Shown here piece after piece: positions 11,892-22,305 of a stretch of DNA of 59,820 nucleotides (within the stretch, counting starts at the first letter, position 1; each line of letters starts with the position of its first letter). The translations under genes and the position numbers were made by a program. A model generated the notes under the pieces. It did not search any database. It was not told the origin of the DNA and worked only from the letters and a program-made list of their open reading frames with translations. This DNA comes from an uncultured Myxococcales bacterium (GTDB taxonomy: Bacteria; Myxococcota; Myxococcia; Myxococcales; Myxococcaceae). Location: positions 1-59,820 of the forward strand of contig CAIWFK010000790.1 of the NCBI GenBank assembly GCA_903911905.1, read 5' to 3'.

Positions 11892-13082
11892 TCAGTGCAC
11901 CGTGGTGTAGACGAAGGCGAAGCACATCTCGTCGCTGGTGCCCTCGCCCCAGGTGATGGTGCGGGCCTCGGGGTTGTCCCAGGTGCAGTTGAGCGAGAGC
12001 TTGCCGCCGGCCTTGAGCGTGGTCGGTTTGGGGCGGAAGTAGACGCGCTGCCAGTGGAAGTCCCACTTGGGAATGTCGACCAGGCAGGTGCTGTCGGTGG
12101 TCATGGTGATGTGCCGCCCGCGGGTGTGCATGTGCGGCAGGAACCCCCAGACGTCGAGGTCGAAGCCGAGCTGGTTGGGCTGGTCGAAGGTGTACGAATA
12201 GCCGGTCGAGTTGGGCGGAATCGAGAAGCCGTCTCCGACGATGGGCACGAGGTACGCGTTGGTGACGGCGCGGTCGGCGAACATCAACTGGGCCTGGGTC
12301 TGATCAGGCACGCGCACCCCGGCGCGGGTGTTGTAGTGCACCTGCATGGCGATGACCGAGTCGGGGCCGAAGGCCACGCCGGTGCCCGAGGGGAAGGCCA
12401 CCGCGCCCGCGCCCGGAGCCCACACGCCGAGTGCCCCCTTGGTGTTGATGCCGGTGCCGCCGAAGCATTGCCAGCCGGGGGCCGTGTCCTTCGCGTCTTC
12501 GGCCAGGGCCTGCGCGCGGTCGACCACGTAGAGGATGACGTGGTGCACCTCGGCGTTGACCCCGGGAATGATGTTGTACCCGGTGACGAACCTGGTGGTG
12601 GCCAGCGCGGGGTCGATGACGAAGCAGCGGTAGTCGTCGGTGAGCGTCGCGTCGGGCGTGTACGCCGCGCTCATCTTCACCGTGGTGTCGACGTGCGGCA
12701 GCGTCGCCAGGGTGGCCTTGGTGGTGGGCGCGTCGGCCGGGTTGCCCTCGAGGGGGGACTTGGTCCACGCCACCAGGGTGTCGATGTCGGCCTGCTCGAG
12801 GTGAATGTCGCCGACGAAGGGCTGGCCGCACGAGTCAGACGGCATCCACGGAGGCATGCGCTTGCTCGACACCGCGTCGGCGATGGCGCTGGCCTGGGCC
12901 TTCACCTGCTCGTAGGTCTCGAGCGGAAAGGGTGCGATGCCGCCGGTGGCGTGGCAGTTGCCACAGCTCTTCTGCACGATGGGTTCGACGTCGTGGTGGA
13001 AGGTCAACGCGGGCGTGGAGGACGCGGTGCCGCACGAGGCGGCGACGACGAAGAGGGAGGTCAGCGCGAGCAGGCGGGACAT
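11892..13082 (-). CDS. CxxCH / copper type II monooxygenase-like lipoprotein
   Basis: A 396-residue secreted protein with a lipobox (VVAASC, Cys17), one c-type haem site CGNCH (residues 40-44), then a region resembling copper type II ascorbate-dependent monooxygenases. Candidate copper ligands are the HH of VHHVILYVVD, the His of AMQVHYN and the His residues of LPHMHTRGRH. In the peptidylglycine/dopamine monooxygenase family these motifs hold two coppers. The fused CxxCH suggests electron delivery from a haem instead of ascorbate, which is inference. Likely anchored in the envelope. Start ATG 13082 gives the complete signal peptide. The substrate is unknown. Confidence 0.85.
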   Translation of the reverse strand: MSRLLALTSLFVVAASCGTASSTPALTFHHDVEPIVQKSCGNCHATGGIAPFPLETYEQVKAQASAIADAVSSKRMPPWMPSDSCGQPFVGDIHLEQADIDTLVAWTKSPLEGNPADAPTTKATLATLPHVDTTVKMSAAYTPDATLTDDYRCFVIDPALATTRFVTGYNIIPGVNAEVHHVILYVVDRAQALAEDAKDTAPGWQCFGGTGINTKGALGVWAPGAGAVAFPSGTGVAFGPDSVIAMQVHYNTRAGVRVPDQTQAQLMFADRAVTNAYLVPIVGDGFSIPPNSTGYSYTFDQPNQLGFDLDVWGFLPHMHTRGRHITMTTDSTCLVDIPKWDFHWQRVYFRPKPTTLKAGGKLSLNCTWDNPEARTITWGEGTSDEMCFAFVYTTVH

Positions 13083-13135
13083 GAGCGGCGCACAGTGTCG
13101 TCGCCCGGGCCGAAACGCAAGCCCACCCCGTTGGT

Positions 13136-13741
13136 TCAGGGCCCCGCATCGCTTCCGCCATCGGTGAACGTGCCCCCATCGAAGGCCACCCCGGCGTCGG
13201 GCAGCACGTCTTCGGTCTCGCTCACCGTGACGCTGGTGCCGGTGCGGGTCAGCGTGAAGGTCAACACCACGTCGCTGGTGCCCTCGAAGTTGCCGCAACT
13301 GGCGCGCACCTGCACCACCGCGGTGTCGCTGCCCGCGGGCGGCTGGAGCAGCAGGTGTACCTGCGTGGCGGTGATGGTCTCGGACTCGATGGCGCCCTGC
13401 ACCACGTGCGCGCCGGGCGAAAAGGTGACGCCCGATTGGTCGACCGGCGTGAGGGTCAGCGAGACGACGCTCTGGGGCCCGCCGCCCGTCTGCAGCGTGG
13501 CCAGGGTGGCGTCGATGGTGAGCGCGCGCTTGACCGAGCCCACCTCGCGGCACTTCGCTGGCGGCGGCAGGGGGTCGACCACCGCGAAGGGCGAACAGCC
13601 CGCGGCCAGCGCCATGGTGGCGCCGGCGGTGAGCACCTCGCGCAGGTGCTTGAGCACGCGCTCGCGCACCGGCTTGTCGGGCACCACCGACGGTGCGGGC
13701 AGTTGCTCGTTCATCAGCGTCTTCCGGGTCTCGTGGCTCAC
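13136..13741 (-). CDS. Hypothetical small lipoprotein-like exported protein
   Basis: 201 residues from GTG 13741, or 192 from the internal ATG 13714. The GTG overlaps the stop of the radical SAM gene (GTGA), so translation is probably coupled. After a charged N-terminus there is a hydrophobic stretch ending in ALAAGC, a likely lipoprotein or export signal although unusually far in (about residue 50). The rest is beta-strand-rich with paired strands (SVVSLTLTPV, DVVLTFTLTRTG) and an Asp/Gly-rich tail ending GSDAGP. No family recognised. Probably functions with the radical SAM protein because of the tight overlap. Confidence 0.7.
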   Translation of the reverse strand: MSHETRKTLMNEQLPAPSVVPDKPVRERVLKHLREVLTAGATMALAAGCSPFAVVDPLPPPAKCREVGSVKRALTIDATLATLQTGGGPQSVVSLTLTPVDQSGVTFSPGAHVVQGAIESETITATQVHLLLQPPAGSDTAVVQVRASCGNFEGTSDVVLTFTLTRTGTSVTVSETEDVLPDAGVAFDGGTFTDGGSDAGP

Positions 13742-15384
13742 GGGCTCACCTCGGCGCTCGCAGCGTGGGTCATCTTCTGCAGGGGCGTGGCGACGCGGTC
13801 GCCGACGCGGGTCAGGGCCTGGCCGTCGACCAGCGACTCGAGCTCGCCGGCCAGCGCCTCGGCGTCGACCTTCAGCCGCTGCTCGGTCGCGCGCAATGCC
13901 CCCGCGAGGTCGGCCACGAATTGCCGGTCGCCGGTGACGCTTTCGCGGGCCTCGACCCGCGCGATGATGCGCTCGAGCCCCGCCACGCTGTCCAGCCCCA
14001 GCGCCTTCGAGAGCCCCCGGGCCCGCTCGCGCCACGCCGGCCGGTAGACCTCGGGGTGGAAGCGCCGCACCACCTCGACGTCGAAGCGCGTCGACATCAT
14101 GGTGTTGGCCAGCCCGTCGACCTTGAAGTTGCGCTCGTCGAAGGCCGCGTTGGCCAACTGGAAGACCCGTTCGACCGAGGGCGACGACATCGAATAGTCC
14201 CACTGCAGCCAGTCGCCTCGCGCGCGGTTCTCTTCGCGCATTCGGCGCAGCAGCGGGGTGCCGGCGTAGAGCTCGGTGCGGCCGAAGTTGAAGGGCGAGC
14301 CGGCCCACCGGCGCATGAAGGCCAGGTTGGCCTGCAGCGAGTCCATGGTGGTGTCGGGGTCGAAGAGCAGCACGTTGAAGCAGGTGTAGAGCCCCAGCTC
14401 GTCGACCATCGCCATCGCCGCCGCGTTGTGCTTCGGCTGGGCCCAGCGCTGCAGCGTCTCGAGGCCCTGGTCGGCGTCGGTCTCGATGCCCACGTAGCAG
14501 CGAATGCAGTGCAGCCGCTCGACCAGCGCGCGGAAGGGCTTTTCCTGCACGTCGGTGGGGCGGGCCTTCACCACCGTGGCGAAGCGGCGCACCTTGCGGG
14601 CCTCGAGCAGGTCGGCCAGCCGGTTGATGCGCTCGGCGTTCTTCACCCCCGAGGGCAGGAAGAAGTTGTCGTCGTGGAAGACGAAGATGTCGATGCCCCG
14701 GCCGAAGTGCTCGGCGGCCATCTCGTCGGCCACGTCTTCGAGCGGGCGCTCGCGGTAGCGTTTGCCGGGCAGGGTGACCTCGTGCCAGGCGGCGATGCAG
14801 CAGAAGGTGCAGTTGGCGTAGCACCCGCGCGTCGAGACCAGCGGCGCGATGCGGTGACCGAAGCACTCGGCCGGCTTTCCGCGACGGTCGGGCCAGGCCA
14901 GCGTCGAGAGCTCGGCTGGGTGGCGCAGCGCGGTGGTGGTGACGCGCCCGTCGTCGAGCCGCACACTCAGGCCCGGCAGCCCTTTCCAGTCGCGCCCCTG
15001 GGCCACGTGCTGCACCAGCTCGACCAGCGTCTCTTCCGCTTCCTGTCGGCAGATGGAGTCGATTTCGGGGAAGTCGCCCAAGGCCTCTTCGGCGGCGAAG
15101 GTGGCGAAGTGACCGCCGAGGGTCACGTGCCCGCGGAAGCCCGCTTCGCGCAGGGCCACCGCCAGCCCCAGCATGTCGGGCGCGCGCCACTGGAAGGCCA
15201 TCGAGATGCCCACCAGCGTCGGCGTGCAGGCCAGCACCTGGGTGAGGACCCGCGCCAGGTCGGAGGCGTGATTGAAGGGCACCAGCTCGACCTCCACGCC
15301 GACTCGGGCCAGCGCCGAAGCCAGGTAGCGCAGCGAGAGGTTCTCTTCGATTTCAGGCCCAACGAGCGCGACGCGGGTCGTCAT
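13738..15384 (-). CDS. B12-binding domain radical SAM protein
   Basis: A 548-residue enzyme with the two-part layout of cobalamin-dependent radical SAM proteins. The N-terminal ~130 residues look like a B12-binding Rossmann domain (MTTRVALVGPEIEENLSLRY, VGISMAFQW, GGHFATF). The radical SAM core carries the 4Fe-4S cysteine motif CYANCTFC (Cx3Cx2C) after LVSTRG, about residues 184-191, followed by FVFHDDNFF and the GIETDAD strand. Such enzymes often methylate unactivated carbons in secondary metabolism or lipid pathways; the substrate here is unknown. Start ATG 15384 is chosen from the conserved first strand. It is upstream of, and overlapping, the small lipoprotein gene. Confidence 0.88.
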   Translation of the reverse strand: MTTRVALVGPEIEENLSLRYLASALARVGVEVELVPFNHASDLARVLTQVLACTPTLVGISMAFQWRAPDMLGLAVALREAGFRGHVTLGGHFATFAAEEALGDFPEIDSICRQEAEETLVELVQHVAQGRDWKGLPGLSVRLDDGRVTTTALRHPAELSTLAWPDRRGKPAECFGHRIAPLVSTRGCYANCTFCCIAAWHEVTLPGKRYRERPLEDVADEMAAEHFGRGIDIFVFHDDNFFLPSGVKNAERINRLADLLEARKVRRFATVVKARPTDVQEKPFRALVERLHCIRCYVGIETDADQGLETLQRWAQPKHNAAAMAMVDELGLYTCFNVLLFDPDTTMDSLQANLAFMRRWAGSPFNFGRTELYAGTPLLRRMREENRARGDWLQWDYSMSSPSVERVFQLANAAFDERNFKVDGLANTMMSTRFDVEVVRRFHPEVYRPAWRERARGLSKALGLDSVAGLERIIARVEARESVTGDRQFVADLAGALRATEQRLKVDAEALAGELESLVDGQALTRVGDRVATPLQKMTHAASAEVSP

Positions 15385-15489
15385 GGGACCAGAGGCTAGC
15401 AAGGCGTGCGCCAGGGCCACGTTCCCCGAGGGGGGTTCAGGAACCGCGACGTCGATGTCGCGACCCGTTTGGTTTCCACGGCGAGCGGC

Positions 15490-16584
15490 TCAGCTCAGCA
15501 GGAACCACACGAGCGCCAGCACCCCGGCGCTGACCGCGATGATGGCGGCGAGGGTGAGCGGGCTGAAGACGGGCGCTGGCCCCGGCCGTGGAGGTGCGGG
15601 GGCCGGCGGGAGCGGCGTGAGCGAAGGCGCGGTGATGGGTGCCTCGGTGAAGACCCGGGTCCTGGCCTGGTCGACGCGCGCGGGCAGCGGAGCGCGCTTG
15701 TCGGTGACCAGCTTGTCGAGGTCGTCGTCGAGGAGCGTGGCGCCTCCGAGCGAGCGCACCAGGTCCCGCACCAGGGCCCCTGCGGTGCGGTGACGACCGT
15801 CGGGCTTCTTGGCCAGCGACTTCTGGAGCACCTGGGCGACGGCCACCGGGACCTCGGGCGAGGCGTCACTGGCCAGCGGCGGCACCTCGGACACCTGCTT
15901 CACCATCACCCCGCGGTCCGAATCTCCGGGGAAGGGGTGACTGCCCACCAGCAACTGCCAGGTCAGCAGGGCGAAGGCGTACACGTCGCTGGCGGGCCCC
16001 ACGTCCTTCCCCGAGACCTGCTCGGGGGCCATGTATTGCGGCGTGCCCACCACCAGGCCGGGCAGGGTCAGCCGCGTGGTGTCGGTGCGCTGGCTGATGC
16101 CGAGGTCGACCAGGGTCAGGTGGCCGCGCTGGTCGACGATGACGTTGGCGGGCTTGAGGTCGCGGTGCACCACCCCGTTGGTGTGCAGGTGGTCGAGCGC
16201 CGCCGCCAGTTGAGCCAGCAGCGGCAGGGCGTCGGGCAGGCTCCAGCGCTTGCGCTGCAGCATCAGCCGCTCGAGGGTCTGCCCTTCGACCCGCGCCATG
16301 ACGATGAAGGGCGTGCCCTCGTGCTTCGAGACCGCGACCAGCGGCACGAGGTTGGGGTGGTCGAGCTCGGCCAGCAGCGTCGATTCCCGCTCGAAGCGCG
16401 CCATCGACTCGGGGTGGTCGACCAGGTCGGCGCCCAGCATCTTGATGGCGACGAAGGCGTGGGTCTGCAGGTCGCAGCCCAGCAGCACGCTGCCCATGCC
16501 GCCTTCACCCAGCTTGCCGTCGATGCGCCAGCGGCCGGCGAAGACCTGGTGCGGCAGCAGTTCGGTGCGCTCGTTGCCGGCCAC
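15490..16584 (-). CDS. Tail-anchored Ser/Thr protein kinase
   Basis: Hanks-type kinase of 364 residues: glycine loop GKLGEGGMGSV, ATP lysine in VAIKML, catalytic HRDLKPANV, then VDLGIS where most kinases have DFG, and PQYMAPEQ. After the kinase domain there is a Pro-rich linker and one C-terminal hydrophobic helix (LAAIIAVSAGVLALVWFLL) that ends the protein, so it is anchored with no extracytoplasmic sensor domain. GTG 16584 is preferred because GGAG lies 8 bases upstream; the frame is open further up but would run into the preceding gene. Only 19 bases separate it from the upstream barrel-like gene, so the two are probably one transcript. Confidence 0.9.
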   Translation of the reverse strand: MAGNERTELLPHQVFAGRWRIDGKLGEGGMGSVLLGCDLQTHAFVAIKMLGADLVDHPESMARFERESTLLAELDHPNLVPLVAVSKHEGTPFIVMARVEGQTLERLMLQRKRWSLPDALPLLAQLAAALDHLHTNGVVHRDLKPANVIVDQRGHLTLVDLGISQRTDTTRLTLPGLVVGTPQYMAPEQVSGKDVGPASDVYAFALLTWQLLVGSHPFPGDSDRGVMVKQVSEVPPLASDASPEVPVAVAQVLQKSLAKKPDGRHRTAGALVRDLVRSLGGATLLDDDLDKLVTDKRAPLPARVDQARTRVFTEAPITAPSLTPLPPAPAPPRPGPAPVFSPLTLAAIIAVSAGVLALVWFLLS

Positions 16585-16603
16585 GTGGGTGACTCCGACG
16601 CCC

Positions 16604-17377
16604 TCAGGGCAGGTGGGTGCCGAGCACCAGGCGACCGACGAAGCGCTCGTTGTCACGCAGGGTGAGTGGCTCGCCGTTGCCCCGGTCGGCCGCGGCTTTG
16701 TCGGCGCCGACCTGCGCCACCATGCCCACGGTGAGCCACACGCTGGTGAACTGGAACGAGAGCGCCGGCCCGAAGTACAGGCCGCTGCCCTGGTACGCGC
16801 CGTGGGTGAAGCCCGACTTGAGGTAGCCCTCGGCACCGAAGGTGGTGGTGGGGGTGATGGCGAAGCGCACTGCGACCGATTCCTCGGCCCGGGTGTCGAC
16901 GCCGCTGCGGCCCGACCAGAACCATTCGCGTGAGACGCTGGCGTTGGCGGCGAAGAGCACCCGGCCCACCGCCTTGTCGAGCGTCAGCCGCGCCTCGAGC
17001 GCGAGCACGTCGACGCCCAGCGACACCCGCGCCACGCCACCCAGGCCCACTGCGTCGCGCTGCCCCTTGAGCGGCGTGAAGTGCCACACCGAGCTGACCC
17101 GCCCGTCGATGGTCTGCGTGGCCAGCCCCGAGTCGAAGCCCAGGTCGACGGTGAGCTGCGTCTCGAGCCAGCGGGTCAGGCCGGCGGTGAGGCCGAAGCG
17201 GGTGTCGAGCAGCACCTGGTGCGGGTCGACCCGGGCGATGCGCGGCGTGGCCCAGACCTCGAGGTCGCGGTGGCCCGTGTCGAGCGACTGGGTGGTCCAG
17301 GTCAGCGAGAAGTCGCGCGGCGCCGCGAAGGAGGAACCGGCCACCAGCACCAAGAGACCAACCACCCGACGGAGCAT
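16604..17377 (-). CDS. Putative outer-membrane beta-barrel protein
   Basis: 257 residues with a clear signal peptide (MLRRVVGLLVLVAGSSFA). The mature part is a run of alternating amphipathic strands (LTWTTQSLDTG, LETQLTVDLGFD, VSSVWHFTP, LSFQFTSVWLTVGMVAQ) typical of outer-membrane barrels, although the final residue is Pro rather than the common Phe. It resembles proteins annotated as transporter or barrel of unknown function; no specific family is named with confidence. It precedes the tail-anchored kinase in the same orientation and is divergent from ettA, with 63 bases between start codons. Confidence 0.75.
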   Translation of the reverse strand: MLRRVVGLLVLVAGSSFAAPRDFSLTWTTQSLDTGHRDLEVWATPRIARVDPHQVLLDTRFGLTAGLTRWLETQLTVDLGFDSGLATQTIDGRVSSVWHFTPLKGQRDAVGLGGVARVSLGVDVLALEARLTLDKAVGRVLFAANASVSREWFWSGRSGVDTRAEESVAVRFAITPTTTFGAEGYLKSGFTHGAYQGSGLYFGPALSFQFTSVWLTVGMVAQVGADKAAADRGNGEPLTLRDNERFVGRLVLGTHLP

Positions 17378-17440
17378 GATGACGACGGTTGAACCACGCG
17401 CTTCTGGCGAAGGAAAGCGCCACGCGCTAGCACCGGGCGC

Positions 17441-19116
<1,676 letters not shown>

Positions 19117-19117
<1 letters not shown>

Positions 19118-19809
19118 TGCTCTCGCTGCGACCCCACGTCGAACCCAGGCTCGTGCCCACCGCCGATTCGGTGGTGGTCAAGGAGCTGTACCTGTCGCTG
19201 CAGGGCGAATCGTCGCACCAGGGCTTGTTGTGCGCCTTCGTGCGGCTGACCGGGTGCCACCTGCGCTGCAGCTATTGCGATTCGGAGTTCGCCTTTCGCG
19301 GTGGCGAGCGGCTGAAGAACGCCGACGTGCTCGAGCGCGTGCTGGCGATGAAGACGCCGATGGTCGAGGTGACTGGGGGTGAGCCGCTGCTGCAGCCTGG
19401 CGTCTACCCCTTGATGCAGTCGATGCTCGATGCGGGGCTGACCGTGCTGCTCGAGACCTCGGGGGCCATCGACGTGCGGCTGGTACCCCCGGCGGTGCAC
19501 AAGATCGTCGACCTGAAGACGCCCTCGTCACGCGAGAGCGACCGCAACGACCTGCGCAACTTCAGCTCGATGAACCAGAACGACGAGCTCAAGTTCGTCA
19601 TCGGCTCGCGCGAAGACTACGACTGGAGCGTGGGCCTGATTCGCGAGCACCGGCTCGAGGCCAGACCCTTCGGGCTGTTGTTCTCGACGGTGTTCAGCGC
19701 GCTCTCGCCCACCCAGTTGGCGGAGTGGATCATCGCTGACCGCCTTCCGGTACGCTTCCAGCTCCAGCAGCACAAGTACCTCTGGAAACCCGACGCGCGC
19801 GGAGTCTGA
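19117..19809 (+). CDS. queE: 7-carboxy-7-deazaguanine synthase (radical SAM)
   Basis: Catalyses the ring-contraction step of 7-deazapurine synthesis (queuosine pathway), turning carboxy-tetrahydropterin into 7-carboxy-7-deazaguanine. 230 residues. The cysteine motif CHLRCSYC (Cx3Cx2C, near residue 45) follows GESSHQGLLCAFVRLTGC, and TGGEPLLQPGVYPLM is the typical SAM-binding element. Start ATG 19117 overlaps the ettA stop. No other queuosine gene is in the window. Confidence 0.93.
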
Positions 19810-19815
19810 AACGCC

Positions 19816-21162
19816 ATGCTGCACGCCCGCATTCTCGAGCCTGAGCCCTTTCGCGCGGCGCTGCGCGAGCCCGGCCTGCAGCCTGGTCGCCTCTTTCGCG
19901 CCCATTTCGATGGTGGGCTGTTCCACGCCGCGCTCGCCAGCACCACCGATGCGGGCCCGGTCGACGACGTGACGGCCTGTGCGCTCGGTGACGCCGTGCT
20001 GCAAGCGGGGAACGACGCCGGCACGCTCGAGGTCGAAGGGGAGTGGGTCGCACATTTCGTGAAGGTCGCCGGCGTGGTGCTGGGCGACGAGCGGCTGGCC
20101 ACGCAGTTGCTGCGCGGCGGGTGGTTGGGTCGCGTCAGTCAGGGGCCCTTCGCGTTCGGCTCGCTGCCCCTGCGGGTCGTCGCGCGGCAGGTCACGCGCT
20201 CGGCGCTCAAGGCGGCGAGGGAACTGGTGGAGTTCGGGTGGGACTCTGAATTGGTGAACCTGCTCGAGAGCGCGGCCATGCGTGCCGAGCGTGAGCCCGA
20301 GCACCACCTCTTGCTCGTCGGTGCGAACGTGCCCTTGCGCGAGAGCACCGTGACGGCGTCGCGACTCTTCGACCTGGGGCGCGTACTGCGTGAGGCCAGG
20401 GAGGGCGGTGCGTTCGAGGTGATGTTCCAGCCGGACCGGGTGGTGGTGGCGCGCGGCCCCAGCGGGACGACGACGCTCGAGCACGACACCACGCGCGCGC
20501 AGGTCGAGGCGGTGGGGCGTGAACTGGGCGCAGGCCCGGGGCTCTCGGTGCGCGACGTGCCGGGGTTCGGGCGCCTGCGGGTGGCGACCTCGCAGGCCGG
20601 GGTGGTGGTGCGCTTCGTCGACCCGCCGAAGGAGCCCGGGTCCGAACTGGTCGAGGTGGTGGCGCTGACCTCGGGCCTGGTGGTCATCGGCGGGCCGCCG
20701 GCGAGCGGGCGCAGTGCGACGCTGCTCGGTCTGACCCACGCGTGGGAAGGCCAGGGCCGGGTGGTGGCGACGCTCGAAGAGCCGCGGGTGTTCCCCGTGT
20801 CGAGCTTCTCGTTCGAGGCGGCGGGCGAGGCGGAGTTCGTGCGCGCGGTGCGGTTGTCTCCTGCGCAGGTGGTGGCGGTGGACCTCGTCGACGACGAGCG
20901 CGCGGTGGAATTGGCGCTCGACTTCGCGATGGAGGGCCGCCTGGCGGTGTGCGTGACGCGCGGGGTGTCGCTGCAGGCGCTGGTGCATCGGGTGGCGTTG
21001 CTCGACGCGAAGCATCACCGGCGACGCGTGGCCGAGCACCTGGCGGCAGTGGTGTTGACCACCGGACCCATCGTGCTCACGCCTTCGACGGCGTTGCGGC
21101 GACATCTGCGGGGCAATGACTCGCCGCCGCCGCCGATTCTGTTCGAGCGCGCGGAGGCATAG
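19816..21162 (+). CDS. PilT/GspE-like protein with degenerate ATPase motifs
   Basis: 448 residues. The C-terminal half (about 225-435) follows the order of pilus/secretion ATPases: a P-loop-like VVIGGPPASGRSATLLGL near residue 292, an Asp-box-like VATLEEPRVF near 317, then RLSPAQVVAVDLVDDERA and a LALDFAMEGRLAVCVTRG stretch where PilT has the Walker B and His boxes. The key residues differ: P-loop Lys is Arg, the Walker B Glu of GEMRD is lost (DLVDD), and the HTxx His box is replaced by TRG. So the fold is probably kept and ATP hydrolysis lost. The N-terminal 200 residues are unrecognised and may be a GspE-N-like module. It lies 6 bases after queE. Confidence 0.7.
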   Translation: MLHARILEPEPFRAALREPGLQPGRLFRAHFDGGLFHAALASTTDAGPVDDVTACALGDAVLQAGNDAGTLEVEGEWVAHFVKVAGVVLGDERLATQLLRGGWLGRVSQGPFAFGSLPLRVVARQVTRSALKAARELVEFGWDSELVNLLESAAMRAEREPEHHLLLVGANVPLRESTVTASRLFDLGRVLREAREGGAFEVMFQPDRVVVARGPSGTTTLEHDTTRAQVEAVGRELGAGPGLSVRDVPGFGRLRVATSQAGVVVRFVDPPKEPGSELVEVVALTSGLVVIGGPPASGRSATLLGLTHAWEGQGRVVATLEEPRVFPVSSFSFEAAGEAEFVRAVRLSPAQVVAVDLVDDERAVELALDFAMEGRLAVCVTRGVSLQALVHRVALLDAKHHRRRVAEHLAAVVLTTGPIVLTPSTALRRHLRGNDSPPPPILFERAEA

Positions 21163-21387
21163 GGCCCCGGGGTTGGGCGCTCGTGAACAGGCGCGAACGG
21201 CCGCGCTCGACCTCGCCGCCACGCCGCAGGATCGCTGCCGCACCCCATCCGCCCTTTGGGTGGTGCCTGTCGTCACTCGCGACGACCGACCCTGCGGACA
21301 CCAGACCGTGGAATCAGGAGCTGACTCGAACCCGGCTGGGCGTTCCGAGCGCCACCAGGGACGCCACCCATTCCGGCCATCGGCAGC
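21163..21387. other. Convergent intergenic gap, nothing recognisable
   Basis: 225 bases between two converging genes. I looked for a terminator, tRNA or small ORF. Only a weak 5-bp stem (GCACC 21240-21244 with GGTGC 21262-21266) is visible and it lacks a T-run. No supported feature. Confidence 0.5.
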
Positions 21388-22263
21388 TCACGCGCGCGCG
21401 GCGAGCGCCTGATGGACCCGAGCCTTCAACGTGCTCGAGAGCTCCTCGCGCTCTTCGATGGTGTGGGCCAGCGCGCGGGCGCGCACCACCTCGCCAATGG
21501 CCAGGCACCGGGTCAGCAGGCGCTCCTGGTTGGGCCACACCGAAGGGAACGGCAGGTCGAGCGCGGCGCCCTTCGCTTCAGCCAGCTTCCACGCGATCTC
21601 GAAGTCCAGGCCCGTCAGCCGCTCGAGCAGCGCGGTCTCGGCCGTCTCGAGCACCGAGCGATCGCGCGCGTGGGTGCGCCAGTCGGCGTGAATCGCGGCC
21701 GAGAGCTTTTCCTGCGCGTCGGCGGCACCGGCGTCGGCCAGACACAGCGCCGCGCGGGTGCGGGCCACCAGCTCGTTCGCACCACCTCGTCGCGCGAGCT
21801 CGTCGAACAGGCCTGCTGCTCGCAGCGGCTCCTTCTTCCACACCAGGAACGCGGCCGTTTCGAGCAGCTCGGGCTTCAGCTCACTTTGAGGCGTGCGGTC
21901 GAGCGCATCCATCACCTCGAGCTCTTCGCGCGAGACCTCGTCGAGCACCCGTTCCACCGCGTCACGCAGCGGCGTGACTGCCTCGAACGATGCGCCATGC
22001 TCGAGCGCCCGGTCGATGAGCTGCAGCGCTTCGCGGGTGGCGTCGGCCAGCTCTTCCACCATCACGTCGGTCGCGTCGTGGAAGCGCACGAAGGCCAGCA
22101 GCAGCAACCACTTGGGGTTGGTGCTCTGGGCGTCGACCACTTCGCGGAGCAGCACCAGCGCCGAGGCCCAGTCTTCGTCACGCAGGTAGCGCACCAGGCG
22201 GCGGTCGCGGTCGTCGGGCAGGCCAAAGGGCAGGGCGAAGAGGTGCTCGTCGAGATCGGCCAT
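21388..22263 (-). CDS. Hypothetical all-helical (TPR-like) protein
   Basis: 291 residues starting at ATG 22263 (MADLDEHLFALPFGL); five earlier codons are open but not favoured. No signal peptide or membrane segment. It is almost entirely amphipathic helix, with helix pairs of TPR-like size (VRYLRDEDWASALVLLREVV, PLRAAGLFDELARRG, LVARTRAALCLADAG), suggesting a solenoid used for protein binding. No catalytic motif. It lies 42 bases downstream of the oxygenase gene in the same orientation and may be co-transcribed with it. Confidence 0.7.
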   Translation of the reverse strand: MADLDEHLFALPFGLPDDRDRRLVRYLRDEDWASALVLLREVVDAQSTNPKWLLLLAFVRFHDATDVMVEELADATREALQLIDRALEHGASFEAVTPLRDAVERVLDEVSREELEVMDALDRTPQSELKPELLETAAFLVWKKEPLRAAGLFDELARRGGANELVARTRAALCLADAGAADAQEKLSAAIHADWRTHARDRSVLETAETALLERLTGLDFEIAWKLAEAKGAALDLPFPSVWPNQERLLTRCLAIGEVVRARALAHTIEEREELSSTLKARVHQALAARA

Positions 22264-22305
22264 GCGCTCACCATGCAACGACTGGCGCGGAAGGCAACCA
22301 GCCCG

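Noticed and set aside
13136-15190. 684-codon minus-strand frame joining two regions
   Set aside because: Only its last 192-201 codons are a real gene. The rest is a shadow of the radical SAM gene, whose cysteine motif lies in another frame.
21300-21345. Possible tRNA T arm on the minus strand (GGGTTCGAGT)
   Set aside because: The flanking bases do not pair as a T stem and no acceptor or D arm is present.
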